From: Deltaproteobacteria bacterium HGW-Deltaproteobacteria-15 | GTDB taxonomy: Bacteria > Desulfobacterota > DSM-4660 > Desulfatiglandales > HGW-15 | Direction of reading: 5' to 3' | Assembly (NCBI GenBank): GCA_002840535.1 | Contig: PHBH01000001.1 | Location: 155,412-219,411, forward strand | DNA length: 64,000 bases | Shown here: piece by piece, positions 43,235-52,470 of the stretch | Position numbering within the stretch: the first letter of the stretch is position 1 | Layout: each line of letters starts with the position of its first letter | Made by a program: the position numbers and the translations under genes | Notes under the pieces: model-generated | The model's database searches: none | The model's input: the letters and a program-made list of their open reading frames with translations, nothing else | What the model was told of the DNA's origin: nothing

Positions 43235-46135
43235 TTATAACTTTTGGACGAATTCGACGGTCCCGGAGAGCCGCGCCATTCCTTCCGCCAGGCTTTGTCC
43301 TGTTTCCTGGCGCATCAATTTGTCTGCCACCACAGGGCTGTACTGCCCCTCGGACATGCCGCGGATAATCTCCACCTGCCGTTCCAGCTTGGGGGTCAGA
43401 CCCAGGGCCGCTGTGTCGGATTTGGCCCCGCCGCCCTGGTTCACTCCGTTCAATGCCGGTATAACCCGGGTGTCGAAATTCCTGATCAGCTCGCGCCCGG
43501 CAGCCTGCACCTCATCCATTGTCGCCCCTGCGCTCAGCCCTGCAGGAAGATTTGCCTGGACAGTTGCGTTGCTCTTCCCGAGCTTTTCCAGCCCTGTGAT
43601 TCCTTCACTCGCCTTGAACTGGGCAGTGGCCGCATTTTGTGTGTCCCAGGAGTTGCCCATAGGTACCTTGTCGACACGTACAGCCGAAGAACTCCCGCTT
43701 GAAGCGCCGGCAGTCCCTGAAGAACCGGTTTGTCTTGGCGCAGGCGTGCTGCCCATGGTGGTCTTGGACGAATCCTCCGTCGTTGCGTTGGCCACGGTCG
43801 CCTGGGCGCTCATCTGGGTGGAGAGGAACTCGGTCTGCGCCTGGTCCAGCTTCCACAAACGGTTGAGCGAAGCATCCGGACCATCCAGAGTGCTTTCCAC
43901 ATTGGCAGCGGCTCTGGTCTGAGTAGCCGTTTTCAATGTTTTGACAAAGCCATAGATCTGAAGCACGTTGCCGGCGTCCTGCCAAAGTCCCACCGCGATT
44001 GTCCCTGCCCCCTTGCCGTCCCGGATAGCGATATAGGTATTGACCGGCAGGGTTTCCTTGGATGCCCCCTCGAGCGCGCCCTCGACGCCGTTTTCGGAAT
44101 AGCCGGTGATCGAACCGGTTGAGATATTGTAGACCAGCAACACCTTGCTGGCGGCAGCCGCCTGTGTAGTGACCAGTGCCCCGGTGCTTGCCGACAGGGT
44201 GACCAGCCCCGCCTGACCTGCCATGGCCGTCATGCCCAGGGCTCCTGTTCCCAGGGCCAGCGCCAGCGTCGCGCCGATCTTTACCCGGCCTGCGCCGATC
44301 TCATAGGCGGCATTGTCGATATCCGCCATGGTCGCCTCAAGCATCTCCTGCGTAAAATCCGCCTGGGTGCGGGTTTCGTAAACCGCCTGGCGGAATTCGC
44401 GCACAGCATCCAACCGTTCAAAATCCCTCAAACCACCCTGGTTGTTGTATCCTGCGATCCTCTCCAGCTTTTGAATCAGATCAATAGCGTCGTCCTGATC
44501 GGTGGTGTTGCGAATGAACTGGCGGGTCTTGATGACCTGCTCGGTCGCTTCGTCTTCCGCCCGTTGCCGGGCGCTCATATCCATTAACTTCAGATCGGTC
44601 GGGGTCAGCTTGTACGGATCATAGTCGCTCAGGTCTTCACGCACAAAGTCAGAAACTTGCCCGCCCAAACGGGACAACTCCCGGCCGGCGACCAGGGCAA
44701 ACTCCTCGGCCGCGGCAATGCGTGAGCGCAGATCCGCCTGCTGCTTTTCGGTCCCGCTTCGCTTCTCAATCGAGCGCAGCTCGGCCTGGGCGCGGTCGCG
44801 GTTACGCAGGTGGTATTCCACGTCCTGCTGAAGCTGCAAACGTTTGCCGTCGGCGTTGTCGGCGCCGACCTTGATTGCCGGCGGCTCCATCGGTTTGACC
44901 TCTTCCACCTTCTCCGGCAAGGATTTTGTCTCGCTCTTTTCTATGCCCTCAGGTCCATCTTTTTTCTCTACGGGAGGGGGTTCAATAGGTTCGACAGCGG
45001 CGACGGTTTCGCCGGAGCCCGCCGAAGCTTTCAATTTGTTCATTGACGCACTCAATGCGTCCTTCCGGGCGGTCTCGGAGGCCAGGGCTCGCTCCAGTTG
45101 CCCTTTTTGTGTGCGTGCAGCATCAAGACCTCTCACGCTGTTTCGATGGCTGACATCTTCGCTGATCAAACGATCCAGTTCCACCGCCCGAAGCTCGATC
45201 TGCTTGATCCGATCTTCAGCGCCCAGAACCGTCGGACGCATTTCGAGCAGCCGGTCCTTAGCTGCCATGCAATCCGACAGCCGTTCACGGGCCTCCTGGA
45301 TCTTCTTTTCGTAGATGACCCGTTTCTCTTCATAAAGATAGGCATACTGCTCTTTGAGTTTCTGGATCTTTGCCGGCGCCTCGGAGGAAAGCCTCTCCAC
45401 TAATCCGGAGTAGTACTCGCGGTCTGCCTGTGGGCTATTCGCGAGGTTTCGGAAGTGTTCGATCGTAGCGTAGACCTGGTTGATCCAGTAAGTGACTTTA
45501 GGTGGGTCCGAATCGATGATCCGCTGATACTCTTCGATCAGCTTTGGAATGTACTCGATTTGTCGGTCCAGGCAACTAAAGGTACCCGAAGCAATCCAGT
45601 AATCGATCAAACTGACCGTGACCGGATGGCCCGGTACGGCAGCGGTGCGCAGATTGATGCCCACCTTCATGAAGAATTCATTGTCTATCAGCGACAGCCG
45701 GTAGGACTCCAGCGAATTGCGGATATCGTTTCGTTCAGCCAGAATGTTCGTCTTTTCTTCTGAAAATATGGCAATGCGCTCATCGAGAGTCTTGATGACA
45801 TATTCCTTGTCGTCGATCTCCTCTCCCAGAAGCGCTATTTCACGCTTTCGCTGCTCGATAGCCTTATCCACCTCCGAGATTTGCCGCTGCAGCCGGTCCA
45901 TCTCGACCTTCTGCTCAGGGGTCGGGCCGCTCTTCTGAGCCGCGGGCGGGGGCACCACCGGGCGCGACGGCACCACGGGCGCGGGTGTTTGAGGCCGTAT
46001 GACGACCGGCGGTTTTGGAGCAGATGGCCTGGGACTGTCATGCCACTGGGCATCTGCAAGACGCGCCGGTAAGAATGCAAGCACAACCATGCCCGCAAAT
46101 AGCCATGGGTTACGGATCTTAAATATTCGTTTCAT
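43235..46135 (-). CDS. Large exported coiled-coil protein with a hydrophobic Gly/Ala C-terminal region
   Basis: The ATG at 46135 is used (AGGAG 11 bases upstream) rather than a GTG at 46162, giving 966 residues. It has a signal peptide (about 1-22), a Pro-rich spacer, a long coiled coil (about 55-410), and a second helical part. A Gly/Ala-rich hydrophobic stretch follows (about 620-690) with a YSENGVEGALEGASK motif, then a Ser/Thr/Gly tail. I do not recognise a family. The architecture resembles secreted or surface polymers and some polymorphic toxins with a pre-pore helix. It is encoded between a lipoprotein hydrolase and a TPR protein. Confidence 0.75.
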   Translation of the reverse strand: MKRIFKIRNPWLFAGMVVLAFLPARLADAQWHDSPRPSAPKPPVVIRPQTPAPVVPSRPVVPPPAAQKSGPTPEQKVEMDRLQRQISEVDKAIEQRKREIALLGEEIDDKEYVIKTLDERIAIFSEEKTNILAERNDIRNSLESYRLSLIDNEFFMKVGINLRTAAVPGHPVTVSLIDYWIASGTFSCLDRQIEYIPKLIEEYQRIIDSDPPKVTYWINQVYATIEHFRNLANSPQADREYYSGLVERLSSEAPAKIQKLKEQYAYLYEEKRVIYEKKIQEARERLSDCMAAKDRLLEMRPTVLGAEDRIKQIELRAVELDRLISEDVSHRNSVRGLDAARTQKGQLERALASETARKDALSASMNKLKASAGSGETVAAVEPIEPPPVEKKDGPEGIEKSETKSLPEKVEEVKPMEPPAIKVGADNADGKRLQLQQDVEYHLRNRDRAQAELRSIEKRSGTEKQQADLRSRIAAAEEFALVAGRELSRLGGQVSDFVREDLSDYDPYKLTPTDLKLMDMSARQRAEDEATEQVIKTRQFIRNTTDQDDAIDLIQKLERIAGYNNQGGLRDFERLDAVREFRQAVYETRTQADFTQEMLEATMADIDNAAYEIGAGRVKIGATLALALGTGALGMTAMAGQAGLVTLSASTGALVTTQAAAASKVLLVYNISTGSITGYSENGVEGALEGASKETLPVNTYIAIRDGKGAGTIAVGLWQDAGNVLQIYGFVKTLKTATQTRAAANVESTLDGPDASLNRLWKLDQAQTEFLSTQMSAQATVANATTEDSSKTTMGSTPAPRQTGSSGTAGASSGSSSAVRVDKVPMGNSWDTQNAATAQFKASEGITGLEKLGKSNATVQANLPAGLSAGATMDEVQAAGRELIRNFDTRVIPALNGVNQGGGAKSDTAALGLTPKLERQVEIIRGMSEGQYSPVVADKLMRQETGQSLAEGMARLSGTVEFVQKL

Positions 46136-46174
46136 GTTTGAATTTTCTCCTGAATGACTCACAGCAACGACGGC

Positions 46175-46993
46175 TTACTTCCCCGGCGCACCTTCGTCCC
46201 CTGTCAAATACCTGAGCTCTGCCGTCACGGTCGGTGCCCAGTCATCGTCGTGCCCCAGATTGTCCAACAGTCGAACCGTGTTGGCGGGCAGAAGACGGGA
46301 CAGTGAAGCGACCAGATTCGGCGGCACAACTCTGTCGCGCGCTCCATAGAGGTGGCGTTGCGCAAAAGTGGCCTTGCCGAGAGAGGAAGGCAGATCCCTG
46401 GAAACCGTTGCCAGCGGCGAGATGTTGTGAAACCTTGTCCAGCCGTCCAGATCCAGCGGCGCTGCTACCGTAATCAGCGCCAGGACGTCTTTTCGCATGA
46501 CGGCCAGTTCGGCCGCCAGCACGCCTCCACCGGAAAAGCCGATCAATATCACCTTCTGACCCGCCATCTGCGCCCGATCGATCAGTGCGCCGAGCGCAGT
46601 TACCGGACCGTTGCCGAATCGTTGGTCTGTCCAGTGATGTATTGAACAGCGGGCGGCCTGTTCGGGCGAGAGATACTGGCCCGGTCGCGCAAGGTAAAGC
46701 ACCGATCTGCCGTTGACCAGTGCCGATGCCAGCCTCGCACCCGCCCCGGACCGGGGCGTTGGGTCGGAGGGGACTGTCTTGTCGCTTGACCAGGCAGCGC
46801 CGTCCCCTTCGATCACGACCAGAAGCGGTTGGTTGATTGACGACGATCCGGACCGCAGCCATCCCAGCGTCACCAGATCGGATCGAATCTCCTCTAGTTT
46901 ATGAAAGGAAGGATTGGCGGGCGGCAGCGGCAAGAACAAGGAACAGGCGGCGATGGTCAGAAAGACGACCGCCGCCATGCACCCTTTGATCAA
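46175..46993 (-). CDS. Alpha/beta-hydrolase-like lipoprotein
   Basis: The 272 residues start with a lipoprotein signal (lipobox TIAAC, about 15-18). The hydrolase nucleophile motif GFSGG appears near residue 152. A candidate His is in LDNLGHDD near the end and an Asp in GARDRVVPP, so the triad may be complete. The order fits a serine esterase or lipase on the periplasmic face of a membrane. The stop lies 40 bases upstream of the coiled-coil start and it overlaps the barrel gene by 4 bases. Confidence 0.78.
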   Translation of the reverse strand: MIKGCMAAVVFLTIAACSLFLPLPPANPSFHKLEEIRSDLVTLGWLRSGSSSINQPLLVVIEGDGAAWSSDKTVPSDPTPRSGAGARLASALVNGRSVLYLARPGQYLSPEQAARCSIHHWTDQRFGNGPVTALGALIDRAQMAGQKVILIGFSGGGVLAAELAVMRKDVLALITVAAPLDLDGWTRFHNISPLATVSRDLPSSLGKATFAQRHLYGARDRVVPPNLVASLSRLLPANTVRLLDNLGHDDDWAPTVTAELRYLTGDEGAPGK

Positions 46994-48057
46994 AACGCAT
47001 ACCTCACATTGAGCGAGAGCCCTTTATTTTCAAGATCCTCACGCAGAACCTCGGTGGTGGCTGCAAGCGAAACGGACAGACCTTTCGCAGAACCGGAGCC
47101 GTAGAAGGACATCGCCAGACCGATGGTCAACCCGTCCTTGTCGTTGGCAGGCTGAAGCCCGCCACCTTCAATCACCTGATCTTCCCTGTCCAGATCATAA
47201 GCATAGGTCACCGACAAAGAAGGCATGAAAGGCTCCATCCAGTACCCGATAGACGCCCCGATGTTGGCTTGCGTCAGATCGTTGGTCCTTCCCACATTCA
47301 CCGTCCCATCGCTTTCGGTGAAGGTGGAGCGTTTGTCCTCATTGTACAGGAGCCCTGCCCTGGCAGAGAGGAACATCAGGTTGAACCATTTCTGCGCGTT
47401 CAGGTTTCCGACCGCCAGCCACCCTTCTGAATCCTGACTGCCGATAATGGTCGTACCTCCCTGTACTCGGCGAATATCCGTATCGTTCCAGGCATAGCCC
47501 ACGGACACATCCGCAGAGAGCCACTTATTGATATTGAAATTGGCATAAGGCAACAGGGTGAAACCTTTGGTCTGGCTGTCCCCCTGGTTGAATGGGGTGT
47601 CGATATCCGTGTCTGCATAGCTTAGAGAAAGGCCCACGATCGCCCTGGGGGTGACGGCATAATCCCCCCCCACGGCAAAGCTGTTGGTGTAACCATCATA
47701 CGCAGTGGGAGCGAATTCATCCTCGATTTTGTTTCTGGCCGTATTGACCCAGAAGGAAACCCCTTTGGTCTCCTCACCCGAGGCAATGCTGGTGAACCCC
47801 TCGGGCAGCGCCGCAGCGGTCCTCGTCCCCGACCCCGGGAAATTCCGGGGATTGAAAATGGGGTCGAACCGCATGGCGATCATTCGGAAGGCATTGAAGG
47901 CAGTGAGCGTTTGAACCGAGATAGCGGTCAGCTCGGTGCTGGCGACATCACCGGGCTGCGGCTCCTCCTCATGAGGAGACTGTTGTGTCCAACCCATTCC
48001 AGGCACTGCGAGCATGGCAATAAGAATTGCCGCGGCAATAAACTTCATTTTTAGCAT
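46990..48057 (-). CDS. Outer-membrane beta-barrel protein, autotransporter-beta-domain-like
   Basis: The 355 residues start with a signal peptide (1-25, cleaved near GWTQQ) and end in Phe, the usual last residue of outer-membrane barrels. Alternating hydrophobic strands such as YAVTPRAIVGLSLSYADT, WLSADVSVGYAWN and GLSLNVRYAF give about a dozen strands in roughly 260 residues, like autotransporter translocators. No passenger domain is fused. It is first in the envelope operon, downstream of the promoter at 48152-48181. Confidence 0.85.
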   Translation of the reverse strand: MLKMKFIAAAILIAMLAVPGMGWTQQSPHEEEPQPGDVASTELTAISVQTLTAFNAFRMIAMRFDPIFNPRNFPGSGTRTAAALPEGFTSIASGEETKGVSFWVNTARNKIEDEFAPTAYDGYTNSFAVGGDYAVTPRAIVGLSLSYADTDIDTPFNQGDSQTKGFTLLPYANFNINKWLSADVSVGYAWNDTDIRRVQGGTTIIGSQDSEGWLAVGNLNAQKWFNLMFLSARAGLLYNEDKRSTFTESDGTVNVGRTNDLTQANIGASIGYWMEPFMPSLSVTYAYDLDREDQVIEGGGLQPANDKDGLTIGLAMSFYGSGSAKGLSVSLAATTEVLREDLENKGLSLNVRYAF

Positions 48058-48151
48058 GTCACACCTCTCTGATTCGAAATCAATAAAAATTTCAGGAACA
48101 GTGTTAAGAACAGTTGAATCGAGTACTGAATTCTAAACAACTTTAAGCGTA

Positions 48152-48181
48152 ATTATAGACGCACAGGCTGAAAAGATTCAA
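48152..48181 (-). promoter_or_regulatory. Sigma-70-type promoter of the envelope operon
   Basis: Read on the minus strand, TTGAAT and TATAAT are separated by 18 bases. Transcription would start near 48145, about 88 bases before the ATG at 48057. The rest of 48182-48399 shows only AT-rich spacer and no gene. Confidence 0.65.
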
Positions 48182-48399
48182 TGCCAGTGATTGCTTATGA
48201 CTTTCCAATTACCGGTTCCGTAATGATATTCCCGAATGAAACCCCGTATCCGAGGTTGGAAGGACCTCCTTTGTTTAGACCCGGTAAAATGCAGAATTAG
48301 CCCTTGCCTGTCAAGAGAAATAAGAAGGTCATTATTTCACAGACATGGCGTGATTTTTTTAACAGGGTTTTGCATCTTGTCCTCCTTGCCATAACTCTA

Positions 48400-49449
48400 T
48401 CAATCGCTGTTCGCCGGCTGAAGCAGTGCCTTTGAACCAATACGGTCGAGAGCCAGCTCAATGATCTTTTCCAGAAGATCCGGGTAATCCAAGCCGTGCT
48501 TCATGGCTGCTTTTGGAAGCTCGCTTTCCATTTCGAGATGCGGATTGCCGTTGGCCTCGATGATGTAGTACTCCCAATCCCCCCCTGTTCTTTGCCTGAC
48601 CCGCATGTCGATTCTTCCATAATCCCGCAGCTTCAGCAGCCTGAAGGTCAAGGCCGCAGCCTTCTGGATCTTTTCATAGACTTCCTGGGGGATGTCGGTG
48701 GGGAAGAATTCGAATGTGTTTCTGGCCGCTTCCGACCCCTCTTCCCATTTCGCCTCTGTAGAGGCAATCTTCGGTTCATCTTCCGAAGACTTTGAAAACC
48801 CCATCTCAAAAATGGGCAGTGCTTCAACCTTTTCGTTTCCAAGAACGCCTACGTAGATCTCCCTGCCGTCGATATACTCTTCGATAAGGGCCGGGGAGTG
48901 GAGTTCCGAGTGAATGTAGGAAATGCGCTCCATCAGCCCTTTGATGGTATGCACAACCGCTTTGATGTCGACGCCGATCGAACCGTCCTGACTGACCGGC
49001 TTGACAAGGACCGGGAAACGAAGATCATCGGACCATTCGACCTTCCCCGAATCGATGACAGCGTATTTCGGGTATCTGATCCCATGAAATGCCAGGATCT
49101 TCTTTGAGAGCTCCTTATCCTGCGAAAGTGCAAGCCCAATGGATCCTGAACCGGTGAAAGGCTTTTTGAGCAGTTCCAGCAAAGCAGCCACATTCTGCTC
49201 ATGCTGGCTGACACCACCGAATGTCTCAGCCAGGTTGAAGATGATGTCGCAATCGAGATTGCTGATCCTGGACACAAGATCAACCACGTCGCTTGAGAGG
49301 GGCATGACATTCACGGTGTGCCCCCTCTCTCGCAGTGCCTGCTCCAATTGCCTGTAGGCCACTGGGAATTTCTTCCCTTCCGCTTCGGCTTCTACCTTTT
49401 CCCGGTCTTCAATCTCATCGTAAAGAACAGCAACCTTCAGTTTTCTCAT
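48400..49449 (-). CDS. D-alanine-D-alanine-ligase-like ATP-grasp protein
   Basis: The 349 residues follow the Ddl/ATP-grasp layout: N-terminal VAVLYDE, a central PFTGSGSIGLALSQDKELSKKIL, VKPVSQDGSIGV, E-binding IEEYIDGREIYVGVLG, and RIDMRV...IEANGNPHL. The bacterial cell-wall Ddl motif details are shifted, so a different amino-acid or peptide ligation is likely. It lies beside the zinc peptidase gene at 49690 on the same strand, with a repeat element between them. Confidence 0.85.
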   Translation of the reverse strand: MRKLKVAVLYDEIEDREKVEAEAEGKKFPVAYRQLEQALRERGHTVNVMPLSSDVVDLVSRISNLDCDIIFNLAETFGGVSQHEQNVAALLELLKKPFTGSGSIGLALSQDKELSKKILAFHGIRYPKYAVIDSGKVEWSDDLRFPVLVKPVSQDGSIGVDIKAVVHTIKGLMERISYIHSELHSPALIEEYIDGREIYVGVLGNEKVEALPIFEMGFSKSSEDEPKIASTEAKWEEGSEAARNTFEFFPTDIPQEVYEKIQKAAALTFRLLKLRDYGRIDMRVRQRTGGDWEYYIIEANGNPHLEMESELPKAAMKHGLDYPDLLEKIIELALDRIGSKALLQPANSD

Positions 49450-49501
49450 ACTTCAACCACCCGTTTTTCTCTGAAACCGCGCCTTCTATGCTTGGACGGT
49501 T

Positions 49502-49677
49502 CCGTAAAACGCTTTTTTTGTCATTTCGATCGAAGGAAAAAGTCGTCACCCGGTTGAATGAAGCTTGTCCCGGCGCAGGCCGGGAACCGGGGTCCAGGTG
49601 TTCTGCAACAGCCTGGAAATACTGGATCCCGGTTTTCACCGGGATGATGGAAAGAGGGCATTTTCGACTTTTTACGG
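49502..49677. mobile_element. MITE-like intergenic element
   Basis: CCGTAAAA (49502-49509) and TTTTACGG (49670-49677) form terminal inverted repeats. Inside, AAAAAGTCG at 49537 faces CGACTTTTT at 49665, and GTCCCGGCGCAGGCCGGG faces a CCGGG/TCATCCCGG arm near 49628-49647. It resembles the non-coding elements with a GGATCCCGGTTT core common in Proteobacteria. It has no ORF and separates the ATP-grasp and peptidase genes. Confidence 0.7.
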
Positions 49678-49689
49678 GGCTGTCAAGCC

Positions 49690-50754
49690 TCACTTCACGA
49701 TAAAATCTCCTTTGTAGAGTCTGTTCATACAAAGGGTCGTGGCGTACGCCGTGACTTTGATCAAGGTATCCTCGATTTCGTCGGTATTGACCCACAACTT
49801 CAGTTCCCGGCTGTGATCGATGAGGTGCAGGAGGAGAGATCTCACCACGGCTTCCTGGAGACCCGTCCAGTAGCGGATATTGTCGACCAGCCTTCGGCGG
49901 AATTCCATCAGGAATTCATGAGCCGGCTTCCACCCGCTCTCCACTTCCTCGGGAACGGAGCTTTTGAAAATCGTCTTCAGGTCTCCATCGAAGTAGCTTG
50001 GAATATCCACTCGTGGCGGAAGGAACAGCTTGTTGTACTCAGCAAGGGAATAGTGCAGTTGTTCGCCTGAAAGGTCGTACTCCTCCCCGCTGACGATCGG
50101 GCCCGTTCTCCCGAGTTTCTTCACTGTTCTATCTACATAGAGGAGCTTTTCGTAACATTCCCACCCCTTGTAGAGTTCCTCCCAATTGCCGCCCGGAGAA
50201 AGCCAGACAGCGAAGGTCTCAGCGAAATCCTCATCAGGATGTTTCTGAGCGTACCAGCCCGGGATATGGCGTACAAAGCTGCGAGAAAAGGGATTTGGCT
50301 TGAAATCCTCTTTGTAGGGACGAGAGTAGGGACCAAAAATCTCGCGCCATTCGCTGGTGTCGTGCAGCCTGTAAGCATAATTGAAGGCATGGCCGGCCTC
50401 ATGGCGAAGGTACATGAGGATTTCTTCCGCGCTCTTGCCCTCGATCCCCTCCAGAAATTCATCTTCCAGAATGGAAAGCTCCTCATCGGCCAGATAGAAA
50501 GGAATCGAAATCACCGGTATTCCTTCAGGACACCCCCATTCATCAGAAAGATAGACCCTTGGCCTGAGCACGATGCCTGCGGAATCCAACTCTCTGTAAA
50601 GTTGATCAACGAGTTTTTCCAGGCGCGTTCCCTCCAGCTTGAGCCCAAGCTCGCTGATCCTCATCTGGAGAATCTTTTCGCTCTCTTCGGACCAATCCCT
50701 GGCCGGGGTTTCCTTGAAGTTCGAAATCGACTCTGTGTTCATACCTGTATCCAT
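49690..50754 (-). CDS. Putative zinc-dependent peptidase (gluzincin-like, HExxH type)
   Basis: The 354-residue soluble protein has HEAGHAF (near 123) as the zinc-binding HExxH-type motif, with a downstream glutamate in DFAETFAVW as likely third ligand. I recognise the group of putative zinc-binding metallopeptidases but no substrate. It directly precedes the ATP-grasp gene, apart from the MITE-like element. Together they may build and cut an unusual peptide or amide, but that is speculative. Confidence 0.75.
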   Translation of the reverse strand: MDTGMNTESISNFKETPARDWSEESEKILQMRISELGLKLEGTRLEKLVDQLYRELDSAGIVLRPRVYLSDEWGCPEGIPVISIPFYLADEELSILEDEFLEGIEGKSAEEILMYLRHEAGHAFNYAYRLHDTSEWREIFGPYSRPYKEDFKPNPFSRSFVRHIPGWYAQKHPDEDFAETFAVWLSPGGNWEELYKGWECYEKLLYVDRTVKKLGRTGPIVSGEEYDLSGEQLHYSLAEYNKLFLPPRVDIPSYFDGDLKTIFKSSVPEEVESGWKPAHEFLMEFRRRLVDNIRYWTGLQEAVVRSLLLHLIDHSRELKLWVNTDEIEDTLIKVTAYATTLCMNRLYKGDFIVK

Positions 50755-51212
50755 GTCGATAAGTTAACCATCAGGATTGGACTGAAAACTGGATTGACAT
50801 GTGAAAATGCCATCTCTCAAGGCGGTAGAGCACGCAGAGAAAGCAAGTATTTGCGAAGGAGTGCCTGTTTCAGAAATGACGAATCAGACAGGATGGGGGC
50901 GGGGGTTGCAGTCTCAGGAGATGCTGAACCCTGGAAACTCTCCCTGAAATTTACCGCAACAAAAGGCATGTGTTCAAAATCCGACGGTGTTCTCCCGAAC
51001 CTGGTCCCCGAACCCCTGCTATGACCCTCTCGTGAACTGACCTTTTGCCGATTCCAAGGCCGGAGTTGGTTTGAGGGTGACCGGATCAATGCGTGGGACA
51101 ATGTCTATTTCTTCCGAAATACAAAGGCTTCGATAGGCGTGGGAACCCTTTTTCGATCAATAGGTGTAAAGCGCCGGAAACCTCCGGAAGTGATCGCTGT
51201 TGCACATTACAG

Positions 51213-51242
51213 GATGTCACCTTGACATGTTGTCACCTGTTA
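51213..51242 (+). repeat. TGTCACCT direct repeat
   Basis: TGTCACCT appears at 51216-51223 and again at 51233-51240, 17 bases apart, in a GTCACC/TGACA-rich block upstream of the pseudopilin gene. The spacing of nearly two helical turns suits a dimeric regulator. The rest of 50755-51338 shows no gene I can support. Confidence 0.45.
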
Positions 51243-51338
51243 CATGCTCTATCGCCCGGAGCGCGGCAATCCGCCCCCCTGCTTTTCCAATATGGTGAAG
51301 TTGCAGAACATATACCGAAAATCAGGATCTGTCGAAAT

Positions 51339-51353
51339 TGGCACGATTGTTGA
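51339..51353 (+). promoter_or_regulatory. Near-consensus sigma-54-like promoter of the pseudopilin gene
   Basis: TGGCACGATTGTTGA has a perfect -24 box but A in place of the almost invariant C at the -12 GC. If used, transcription would begin near 51365. Pilin genes are often sigma-54-controlled, so it deserves a check. Confidence 0.4.
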
Positions 51354-51412
51354 TACAAAAGATGATGGACAAAAAGACTCAGGGATACCTATAAGACAAG
51401 GAACCACTTGGA

Positions 51413-51952
51413 TTGAGTGAATTGAGGATGCTGCCAACTTGCGAGGGACTCCATTTAAGCCACCTTCTCAGACCCTTTCTGATCTGCATCCGGGAAGAGA
51501 AGACGAAGGGCTTTACCCTCCTGGAACTCTTAACGATGGTCACAATCGTAGGCATACTCTCCTCCATAGCTATACCCAATTATTACAGCTACATAGACAA
51601 GGCCAGAAACACAAAGACCATTTCAGAGCTTCGGATGCTGGAAAGAGGAATATACGCATATTACGCAGCAGACGGAGTGTACCCGGATACCTTGCATGAC
51701 TTGGGAATGGGGATTCTTAATGACTCATGGGGAAATCCCTATCAATACCTGAACATCACAACAACCAAGAATCACGGTAAAGTGAGAAAGCTCATGGGCA
51801 TCGTCCCCCTCAATGAGGACTTCGATCTCTACAGCATGGGAAAAGACGGAGAAAGCCAATCTCCTTTGACGGCAAAGCAAAGTCACGACGACATTGTTCG
51901 TGCCCAGAATGGGAAGTATCTTGGGCCTGCCAAGAATCTTGGGGGGTTTTAA
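51413..51952 (+). CDS. Type II secretion-like (GspG-type) pseudopilin
   Basis: The prepilin motif KGFTLLELLTMVTIVGILSSIAIP shows cleavage after G and the E5 position. The mature part has DSWGNPYQYL and DLYSMGKDGE, typical GspG-type calcium/salt-bridge elements. The frame opens at a TTG (51413), but an ATG at 51428 leaves a leader of about 28 residues, long for type IVa. It lacks other Gsp genes in the window. It is followed directly by a lipoprotein and a histidine kinase. Confidence 0.8.
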   Translation: MSELRMLPTCEGLHLSHLLRPFLICIREEKTKGFTLLELLTMVTIVGILSSIAIPNYYSYIDKARNTKTISELRMLERGIYAYYAADGVYPDTLHDLGMGILNDSWGNPYQYLNITTTKNHGKVRKLMGIVPLNEDFDLYSMGKDGESQSPLTAKQSHDDIVRAQNGKYLGPAKNLGGF

Positions 51953-52402
51953 ATGGCAGCATTCAATCCGACGCGCAAAAGACATGGTCTCCATTGGAAG
52001 CCGCCTCGGAGACGGGTTGGGGCGAGCCTTTCACGTTTCCTGTTTTTCATGGCAATTATAGGAGTCACGGGCTGTCAGGGTTCCGCCATCAAAGAGGCCC
52101 CGGATGAGATAATCGGGACCTGGGAAACAGCGGACCCTCTATTCAAAGGTTGCACCATGGAGATTACACCTTATCGAATCGTTTTTACCAATCCGCTTGA
52201 AGGGATGACCAGAAATTACATCATGGAGATCAGAAAATTTGCGGAAGGAACACGAACCCTTTATGAAATCACCCATGTGAATGAAGCGGGACTGGACTAT
52301 TTGCTTTCCCTTTATTACATCCGTTCGGAGGGCGAGGAGATGATACGGATCAAGAGCAGGGACGAAGTGAAGTGGACCAGAACAATCCTGCCAGGACTTT
52401 AA
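51953..52402 (+). CDS. Small lipoprotein of unknown function
   Basis: The 149 residues have a basic N terminus, a hydrophobic segment (about 28-40) and a lipobox GVTGC near 41, then a beta-rich domain (IIGTWETADP, MEITPYRIVF). It starts at the base after the pseudopilin stop, so it is co-transcribed. The GTWE pattern recalls lipocalin-like or META-type small domains, but I do not assign one. Confidence 0.65.
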   Translation: MAAFNPTRKRHGLHWKPPRRRVGASLSRFLFFMAIIGVTGCQGSAIKEAPDEIIGTWETADPLFKGCTMEITPYRIVFTNPLEGMTRNYIMEIRKFAEGTRTLYEITHVNEAGLDYLLSLYYIRSEGEEMIRIKSRDEVKWTRTILPGL

Positions 52403-52470
52403 ACAACGGACTGGTCGTCTCTGCCGGAGAATCGCTTTATGATGACCTTTGAAAGATCAGGGAGTGTGCC

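Noticed and set aside
50817..51101. 94-residue minus-strand frame
   Set aside because: Low-complexity content and no start signal; it lies in the spacer before the pseudopilin.
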